A stretch of 36,618 bases of DNA from an uncultured Clostridium sp. (GTDB lineage: Bacteria; Bacillota; Clostridia; Lachnospirales; Lachnospiraceae), in NCBI GenBank assembly GCA_934438135.1, contig CAKSBP010000032.1, forward strand, positions 1 to 36,618. The letters are read 5' to 3'. Below the pieces are notes generated by a model. It ran no database searches. It was given only the letters and a program-made list of their open reading frames with translations, and was not told the origin of the DNA. Below are positions 31,128-36,618 of the stretch, in pieces (position 1 is the stretch's first letter; each line of letters starts with the position of its first letter). The translations under genes were made by a program, and so were the position numbers.

Positions 31128-32186
31128 TTATTCCTCCGATATTGTATCAAATACCTCAGCTGCATTGCTTATTCTCTCTTTTGGTATTGTAATTTCAATA
31201 TTCTCTGCCGCTTTTGTATTAATATATAAACTGCTTTCTTGAATCACTTCAAATGGCATTTCAGATGCTTTCTTTTCTCCCTTTAAAATAGATGCTGCCA
31301 TTTTACCTGTCTGCTCTCCCAACTTTATGTAATCAATTCCTTCTGCTGCAATACATCCTAATTTTACCTGTTCAATTTCACTTCCAAATACAGGAATCTT
31401 CTTAGCATTCGCTTTGTCTAGAATCTGTGCCAAAGCACTGACTACAGTATTATCTGTCAGATTGCTTAGACAGTCTACCTTCTCCAATAAATCATCTGCT
31501 GCCATTGGAATATCGGCTGCATTACTGATTCCTTTGGCTTCAATTTTAAAGTCATATTTACTTGCCAGATTCTTATACTCCTGAATAGTTGTTTCAGAAT
31601 TTACTTCACTTGTTGTATACAGAATACCAATTGTTTTTGCCTTTGGAAGAACATCCCGGATTAATTTTAACTGTTCCTCAACTGGAAGTTTATCGCTTGT
31701 TCCCGTTGTATTTCCCGTAGGCATCTTGTCTTCTTTTGCTAATTCTGCTGCTACTGGATCTGTAACCGCAGTATAAACAACTGGAATATTCACATTCATA
31801 GCTGCATTAAAAGCACTTTGTGCACTAGGTGTTGCAATCGCACAGATTAAGTCAGTTCTATTTGCAGCAAAACTCTGCGCAATCTGATTGGCTGTTCCTG
31901 TATCTGCATTGGCATTCTGATAATCTACCGTAAGATTTTTTCCCTCTTCAAACCCTTCTTCTTTTAAGCCATTAAGGAATCCTTCCCGGCAGTTATCCAA
32001 AGAACCATGCTGGGCAAACTGCGAAACTGAAATTTTATATTTTCCTTTTATCATCTTGCTTTCTTCATCGCTAGATGTACTCGTCAATTTATCTGAACTG
32101 CTTTTTGTCTCTTTCGAACCGCATGCTGTCATTCCCATTGCTGCCAACATACATATCACAATAATTGCTGCTAATTTTTTCTTCAT
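31128..32186 (-). CDS. trpX: ABC transporter substrate-binding lipoprotein, TrpX-type
   Basis: Binds the transported ligand outside the membrane. The 352-residue product has a lipoprotein signal with lipobox MTAC (Cys22), a short Ser/Lys/Glu-rich linker (about 23-48) and a two-lobe periplasmic-binding-protein fold of the ABC_sub_bind family (VDYQNANADTGTANQIAQ, PVVYTAVTDPVAAEL, IGILYTTSEVNS). Members of this family in trp regulons are called TrpX and are predicted tryptophan-binding proteins. The start ATG follows AAAGGAG, 15 bp after the trpA stop codon. Confidence 0.87.
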   Translation of the reverse strand: MKKKLAAIIVICMLAAMGMTACGSKETKSSSDKLTSTSSDEESKMIKGKYKISVSQFAQHGSLDNCREGFLNGLKEEGFEEGKNLTVDYQNANADTGTANQIAQSFAANRTDLICAIATPSAQSAFNAAMNVNIPVVYTAVTDPVAAELAKEDKMPTGNTTGTSDKLPVEEQLKLIRDVLPKAKTIGILYTTSEVNSETTIQEYKNLASKYDFKIEAKGISNAADIPMAADDLLEKVDCLSNLTDNTVVSALAQILDKANAKKIPVFGSEIEQVKLGCIAAEGIDYIKLGEQTGKMAASILKGEKKASEMPFEVIQESSLYINTKAAENIEITIPKERISNAAEVFDTISEE

Positions 32187-32201
32187 ATCTATAACTCCTT
32201 T

Positions 32202-32987
32202 TTAACTATTTAATTCCGATTTAAATGTTGTTATGTATTCTTTTGCCGTATTTAAATCAAATTTGCTCTCTTCCATCAGCTTAATAAAATGCGTTCCGAC
32301 TATACATCCATCAATTATCTCTTTGTATGGTTCTACATCTTTTGCTGTATGGATACCAAATCCCAGCATAACTGGAATATCTGACTGATTTTTTACTTCC
32401 GTTAAATACTGCTGGATATCATTATGAAAATCTGCATTCTGCCCAGTTACTCCCATAGAAGATACACAATAGACAAAACCTTTTGCTCCATCCAAAATCT
32501 TAGGTATCCTTTCTTTTGAAAGTGGTGAAACCAACGGAATTAAATAAAGTTCATCCTCTTTTCCTTTCAAAGCTTCTTTTATTTCAAAAGTTTCTTCATA
32601 AGGCAGATCCGGAACAATGATTCCATCTACTCCGCACTCAATGCACCTGCTGATAAACTGCTCAATTCCATAATATAAAATCGTATTATAATAAAGCATA
32701 AAAATAATAGGAACACTACAGTCTTTTCTAAGATCCTTAACCATCTCAAACACTTTCTTCAGGTTTGTCCCATTTTGAATAGACTGATAGGATGCCTCCT
32801 GTATTACAGGACCATCTGCAATCGGATCGGAAAATGGAATTCCCAATTCAATCATATCAACTCCAGCCTCTTCTTGTGCCCTCACAATTGCAGCCGTCTT
32901 CTCCATATTGGGCAGACCTGCTGTCATATAGGTAATAAACATTTTCTTCTTTCCGCATTCAATTTTCTTTTTCTCGATTCTATTCAT
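32202..32987 (-). CDS. trpA: Tryptophan synthase alpha chain
   Basis: Cleaves indole-3-glycerol phosphate to indole and glyceraldehyde 3-phosphate; the indole is channelled to TrpB. The 261-residue product is a TIM barrel of normal length, with catalytic Glu47 and Asp58 in ELGIPFSDPIADGP and the phosphate-binding segment GFGI in the C-terminal part. The ATG at 32987 is chosen: GAGGGG lies 8 bases upstream, and it overlaps the trpB stop by eight bases, a typical coupled pair. An in-frame ATG at 33020 would overlap trpB by 41 bases and is less likely. No other trp biosynthesis gene is in the window. Confidence 0.95.
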   Translation of the reverse strand: MNRIEKKKIECGKKKMFITYMTAGLPNMEKTAAIVRAQEEAGVDMIELGIPFSDPIADGPVIQEASYQSIQNGTNLKKVFEMVKDLRKDCSVPIIFMLYYNTILYYGIEQFISRCIECGVDGIIVPDLPYEETFEIKEALKGKEDELYLIPLVSPLSKERIPKILDGAKGFVYCVSSMGVTGQNADFHNDIQQYLTEVKNQSDIPVMLGFGIHTAKDVEPYKEIIDGCIVGTHFIKLMEESKFDLNTAKEYITTFKSELNS

Positions 32988-34167
32988 CGAAACCACCCCT
33001 CGCTTCCATGTATTCAGCAATCGTATTTACATCTTTGTCACCCCGGCCAGAAAGGCAGACAATCACAATATCATCCTTACTCATTGTTTTGCAGAGTTTT
33101 GGCAGATATGCTAATGCATGCGAACTTTCAATGGCAGGTATAATTCCTTCCAGTCTGCATAATTCCAGTAATGCTTCCATTGCCTGTGTATCCGTCACGC
33201 TGTCATAAACAGCACGTCCTATACTATCAAGATAAGCATGTTCCGGTCCAATTCCTGGATAGTCCAGTCCCGCTGAAACAGAATAAGCCAGATTTATATT
33301 TCCATCTTCATTCTGAAGAAGATATGTACGCATACCATGTAGTACTCCAACTCGTTTTTCTGCCATAGCTGCTGCATGTTTTCCAGTTTCAATTCCCTTT
33401 CCTGCGGCTTCAATACCATATAATTTCACATCCGGTTCATCAATAAATTCAGCAAACATACCAATAGAGTTAGAACCACCTCCACAGCAGGCAACAACAG
33501 CAGATGGAAGCCTTCCCTCTTTTTCCAGTATCTGTTTCTTTGCCTCTTTGCTTATAATACTCTGAAATTTTTTGACCATTTCCGGATATGGATGCGGTCC
33601 AAGTGAAGAACCAAGTACATAAAATGTATCTTCCGCTTCTTTAGACCAGGTACGGAATGCTTCGTTTGTTGCATCCTTTAATGTATTGCTTCCTGATGTT
33701 ACTGGCACGACCTTAGTTCCAAGCATCTGCATACGAAGTACATTCAATTTCTGTCTTCTAATGTCTTCCGTTCCCATGAATACCTTGCATTCCATATCAA
33801 ACAACGCAGCTCCTGTTGCCGTCGCTACTCCATGCTGCCCAGCACCCGTTTCCGCAATTATCTTCTTCTTTCCCATTCGCTTTGCCAATAAAATCTGTCC
33901 AATAACATTATTAATCTTATGTGCACCTGTATGATTTAAATCTTCTCGCTTCAGGTAAATTTTTGTACCATACTTTTTACTCAATTTCGATGCATAATAA
34001 AGAGGATTTTCCCTGCCGACATATTCTTTCATATAATAGTTGTACTCTTCCCAGAACTTCGGATCCTTTACTGCCTCTCTATATGCCATTTCTACCTGAT
34101 TTAAAATAGGAATTAGTGATTCTGGAACATATTGTCCTCCGAAATTACCATATTTTTTATTTTCCAT
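32980..34167 (-). CDS. trpB: Tryptophan synthase beta chain
   Basis: Joins indole and serine to make tryptophan with pyridoxal phosphate. The 395-residue product is a standard TrpB1: PLP lysine Lys84 in HTGAHKIN, catalytic Glu106 in AETGAGQHG and the phosphate-binding GGGSNSIG. It is the type that pairs with TrpA, not the indole-salvaging TrpB2. It is the first gene of a unit that continues with trpA and the transporter genes trpXYZ. The 114-bp gap to the divergent SorC-family gene is too short for a T-box leader, so regulation probably rests on that protein. Confidence 0.96.
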   Translation of the reverse strand: MENKKYGNFGGQYVPESLIPILNQVEMAYREAVKDPKFWEEYNYYMKEYVGRENPLYYASKLSKKYGTKIYLKREDLNHTGAHKINNVIGQILLAKRMGKKKIIAETGAGQHGVATATGAALFDMECKVFMGTEDIRRQKLNVLRMQMLGTKVVPVTSGSNTLKDATNEAFRTWSKEAEDTFYVLGSSLGPHPYPEMVKKFQSIISKEAKKQILEKEGRLPSAVVACCGGGSNSIGMFAEFIDEPDVKLYGIEAAGKGIETGKHAAAMAEKRVGVLHGMRTYLLQNEDGNINLAYSVSAGLDYPGIGPEHAYLDSIGRAVYDSVTDTQAMEALLELCRLEGIIPAIESSHALAYLPKLCKTMSKDDIVIVCLSGRGDKDVNTIAEYMEARGGFDE

Positions 34168-34210
34168 GTTTTTTTATCCTTTCTGCTATTTTTTCTTTCT
34201 TTTTATGGTA

Positions 34211-34253
34211 ATATATACCCATAATAATTTTCAACTACTGAAATTTATTTCAA
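34211..34253. promoter_or_regulatory. Candidate operator between trpB and the SorC-type gene
   Basis: The region has three regularly spaced half-sites, TTTTCA (34228-34233), TGAAA (34239-34243) and TTTCAA (34248-34253), which make two overlapping inverted repeats. Next to them is an imperfect palindrome around ATATATACCC (34211-34220). No promoter could be placed with confidence for either gene. It is the natural binding place for the divergent regulator. Confidence 0.4.
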
Positions 34254-34281
34254 TCACTTTATTTATAGAAAGGAGTTCCAT

Positions 34282-35220
34282 ATGGCAATTTATGATAACA
34301 AACGTCTTGTAATAAAAACCTGTAAATTATTTTACGAACAAAATATGAGTCAGAAAGATATTTCCCTGTACCTTGGCATTTCAAAACCCCAAGTATGTAG
34401 AATGCTGGATTACGCAAAAAAACAACACATTATAGAATTTCATATCAATAATCCATTTTCCCAGGAATTTCAGCTAGAAACCCTCCTGTCTTCCAAATAC
34501 AATTTAAAAGAAACTTACATATTTCCGATTTCCTCTGCCAGCCCAGAAGACGCTCGAAATCAGTTAGGAAAATACTGTGCCGAACAGCTCGATAAATATT
34601 TTACAGATAATTCTACAATTGGTGTTATGAGTGGACGTACCATTGCTGCTGTGTCAGATTATGCACATAAACTTCCCAGAAAGAATCTGAATTTTGTTCC
34701 CCTTGTAGGAAATACTGGTTCTGACGGCCATAAATATCATGCTAATTCTATTGCAGAAAATTTCGCCAGAAATACTGGTGGCAGTTATTCTCTCATGAAT
34801 GCTCCTATTGTACTTCAAAGTGAAGAAGTATGCAGCCTTGTAAAAAAGGAACCTTCCATTGCTTCCACGTTAGCCAAAGGAAGTTCCTGTAATGTGGCAC
34901 TTGTTGGAATTGGTCCAGTCAATCAAACCTCAACTTCCTATCTATGTGGTGCTTATTCTTCAGAGGATATTGAATTTCTTGTCGGCCGGAATGCAGTAGC
35001 ATCTGTCTGTACTTCCTTTATTTCCAAGGATAGTACTCTTCTACATACTGAACTTAATTCACGCTCCATCGGAGTATCGCTTTCTGCTCTTAGCGACACT
35101 ACTGTCATTTCCATAGCCTCTGGACTAGAGAAAGCAGAAGCAATCGATGCTGTTTTGAAAAGCGGATATATTGATATTTTTATGACTTCCTTAGACATGG
35201 CACAGAATCTGCTTTCTTAA
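34282..35220 (+). CDS. SorC/DeoR-family transcriptional regulator
   Basis: A DNA-binding regulator of 312 residues. It has an N-terminal helix-turn-helix (about 1-60; MSQKDISLYLGISKPQVCRMLDYA) and a C-terminal SorC-type effector domain (about 65-310; VPLVGNTGSDG, IGVMSGRTIAAV, GIGPVN). Members normally bind phosphorylated sugars or trioses. The start ATG follows AAAGGAG. It is divergent from trpBA-trpXYZ across a short spacer with candidate operators, which suggests that it controls that operon. Because TrpA uses indole-3-glycerol phosphate and releases glyceraldehyde 3-phosphate, one of these may be the effector; that is a hypothesis. The alternative is a regulator of an unrelated gene elsewhere. 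Confidence 0.88.
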   Translation: MAIYDNKRLVIKTCKLFYEQNMSQKDISLYLGISKPQVCRMLDYAKKQHIIEFHINNPFSQEFQLETLLSSKYNLKETYIFPISSASPEDARNQLGKYCAEQLDKYFTDNSTIGVMSGRTIAAVSDYAHKLPRKNLNFVPLVGNTGSDGHKYHANSIAENFARNTGGSYSLMNAPIVLQSEEVCSLVKKEPSIASTLAKGSSCNVALVGIGPVNQTSTSYLCGAYSSEDIEFLVGRNAVASVCTSFISKDSTLLHTELNSRSIGVSLSALSDTTVISIASGLEKAEAIDAVLKSGYIDIFMTSLDMAQNLLS

Positions 35221-35234
35221 AACAAGTTTTCTGC

Positions 35235-36470
35235 TTATTCCTGTTCCAGCCTCATACACATAAGGGCTGCATCTTTTTTCACCTCATCCCGGATAAAAAT
35301 ACACTGTGGGTCAGATGCTTCCGGACAATCATAAGTATTTTTGGAGTTTCCACGGCATCCCCCCTGGCATCCGGTTATGAAATAAAGTCCACAGATGGAA
35401 CATGGCCCCTTAATAAACTCTTCCTGTTTTGAAAATATCGGATTGTTTTCTTTGTCATTTATAATCTTTTCTAAACTGTCAGTAACAATATTTCCATGAA
35501 CTATATCCTGTCCTGAACAAGAAACTACATTTCCAAATCCCTCTTTGGTAAACTTTATATGTATACTGTTTTGAATAATGGTACATGGTTTATTCACAGC
35601 TGGTGGAAGAAAATATCGTACCTTGGCAACAATATTATCTTTCTCTACGAAACCGTGTTCCAAATCATATTGATACACCTTCTCTGAAAATGCAATCAGT
35701 GCTTTCTGTGGCAGCTTAATATCATCATTCAGATTATCCTCGTCCGCGATTCTCATAAACTCAAAATACGGTTCAATATTATTTTCACGACAATAGACAT
35801 AAGATTCATATACGTAATCAACTGTCGCTTTATTTAAAACTATTTCACCGATAAGCTTTAAATCTTTCACCTTTTCCCGGATTTCTATCATATTTTTGAT
35901 TGATTTCCTAAGTTTTTTAGAATATCCCGGTGCCTTACAATATTCATCCAGCACTACATCGTATTTCTCATTCTCTTTCATAAACGGCAGGTGAAAAATT
36001 ACAACAACACCTTCTTTACAAATAGACTCCGCATAAGCTTTATCAGAAAATTTTAATGCATTTGTCACTACCATAGGCGTAAGATCATTTTGAATTGCAT
36101 AGTCAATCATTTTTTCAAGATCTTTATTCAGCGTTGGCTCTCCACCAATTAGTACAATATTAGAAAAAAGTTTAACATGATTTTCATGATTGTAAGCCTC
36201 TATTCTATCAATAATATCCTTTATCGCCTCAAAAGAAACTGGATGATTTATAATTTTACGATTTGTCTGATTTATGTAACACCACTTACAGGACAGCTGA
36301 CAGCTGTTTTCCTGTGTTATCTCAACTGCAATACTCTGGTACCTTGCATCACCATCACTTTCACGAAAAGTTTTATAATTCGATTTTTTTTCATTAGCCT
36401 GCCCTTTTATCTTTTTTAATACCTCGTAATATTCATCTGTAAAATACTTTTTCTCTTTCAATTCACTCAT
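35235..36470 (-). CDS. Radical SAM/SPASM protein of unknown function
   Basis: A 411-residue iron-sulfur enzyme. The radical SAM cluster motif is Cys57-x3-Cys61-x2-Cys64 in CQLSCKWCY, with the SAM-binding GGEP at 109-112. A C-terminal SPASM-type region carries Cys318, Cys357, Cys360, Cys368, Cys372, Cys382 and Cys390, enough for one or two further 4Fe-4S clusters. SPASM enzymes modify peptides or proteins or act as anaerobic sulfatase maturases, but no precursor peptide or sulfatase gene is adjacent. The ATG at 36470 is chosen because AAAGGAAG lies 8 bases upstream; two earlier in-frame ATGs (36509, 36488) have no good site. It converges with the SorC-type gene, and the window ends about 150 bp upstream in AT-rich DNA where I see no further gene. 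Confidence 0.87.
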   Translation of the reverse strand: MSELKEKKYFTDEYYEVLKKIKGQANEKKSNYKTFRESDGDARYQSIAVEITQENSCQLSCKWCYINQTNRKIINHPVSFEAIKDIIDRIEAYNHENHVKLFSNIVLIGGEPTLNKDLEKMIDYAIQNDLTPMVVTNALKFSDKAYAESICKEGVVVIFHLPFMKENEKYDVVLDEYCKAPGYSKKLRKSIKNMIEIREKVKDLKLIGEIVLNKATVDYVYESYVYCRENNIEPYFEFMRIADEDNLNDDIKLPQKALIAFSEKVYQYDLEHGFVEKDNIVAKVRYFLPPAVNKPCTIIQNSIHIKFTKEGFGNVVSCSGQDIVHGNIVTDSLEKIINDKENNPIFSKQEEFIKGPCSICGLYFITGCQGGCRGNSKNTYDCPEASDPQCIFIRDEVKKDAALMCMRLEQE

Positions 36471-36618
36471 TTTAAGCTTCCTTTCCATTTTTTCGAATAA
36501 TTGTAGCATTCTTCATATAATATTTCAATTATTTTACTAATTTTTTTTATTTTTTCTGATTCATTTATGATAAAGTCCTAATGTATCACTTTTGACTATG
36601 TCCAAATAACAAATATGT

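Noticed and set aside
34168..34281. T-box or trp attenuator upstream of trpB
   Set aside because: The whole spacer is 114 bp, too short for a T-box, and no T-box bulge sequence, terminator or Trp-rich leader peptide was seen.
1..36618. CRISPR arrays, tRNA or rRNA genes, insertion sequences and phage genes
   Set aside because: Looked for on both strands; no regularly spaced repeats, no tRNA-like cloverleaf or rRNA sequence, and no transposase, integrase or phage structural motifs were seen.

Overview
The window looks like chromosomal DNA of an anaerobic, low-GC, butyrate-forming member of the Firmicutes, most likely Lachnospiraceae. The reasons are a complete thl-crt-hbd-bcd-etfB-etfA operon, a gene for butyryl-CoA:acetate CoA-transferase of the gut-Lachnospiraceae kind, an oxygen-sensitive class III ribonucleotide reductase, a class III (Firmicutes-type) fructose-1,6-bisphosphatase, AGGAGG-type ribosome binding sites and AT-rich promoters. 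Species cannot be assigned from the sequence alone. I saw no rRNA, tRNA, insertion sequence, phage gene or CRISPR array, and the gene order looks like ordinary chromosome.

Layout. 1-625: rpsT (ribosomal protein S20, TTG start) with its own promoter, a hairpin leader, a long 3' hairpin and a terminator. 683-3469 (-): a PAS/GGDEF/GAF/GGDEF/EAL protein in which both GGDEF motifs are lost and the EAL site is intact. 3619-6015 (-): nrdD with a fused C-terminal redoxin (CPNC), preceded by a tandem NrdR-type operator that also overlaps the end of hflX. 6157-8633 (-): a TPR lipoprotein gene and hflX. 8762-15100 (+): the butyrate operon, whose promoter lies inside two Rex-like operators, with a folded leader and several intercistronic hairpins. 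15140-17308 (+): a chemoreceptor gene with no N-terminal membrane segment. 17398-18741 (-): the butyryl-CoA:acetate CoA-transferase gene, converging on the operon; its promoter also carries Rex-like sites. 18873-20932 (-): a secreted protein of unknown function and a lipoprotein with a low-complexity linker. 21131-21532 (+): a PsiE-like membrane protein. 21684-22568 (-): a GNAT acetyltransferase. 22773-26465: a glycerate module (GntP permease, glycerate kinase, divergent CdaR-type regulator). 26469-29299 (-): a small kinase-fold protein, a 72-residue alkyltransferase core, and fbp. 29475-35220: trpB-trpA and a three-gene ABC importer on the minus strand, with a divergent SorC-family regulator. 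35235-36470 (-): a radical SAM/SPASM protein.

How the parts fit. Acetyl-CoA is condensed (Thl), reduced (Hbd), dehydrated (Crt) and reduced to butyryl-CoA by the Bcd/Etf complex; the CoA-transferase then passes CoA to acetate and releases butyrate. Both promoters of this pathway carry palindromes resembling the NADH-sensing Rex operator, so the pathway appears to be coupled to the NADH/NAD+ ratio at its first and last steps. The trp locus combines the last two steps of tryptophan synthesis with a transporter of the TrpXYZ type and a regulator of a family that normally senses phosphorylated sugars. That combination and the NrdR/NrdD-redoxin locus are the most interesting systems here.

Coordinates were read by eye from the sequence. 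Domain and family names rest on recognised motifs, not on database searches.
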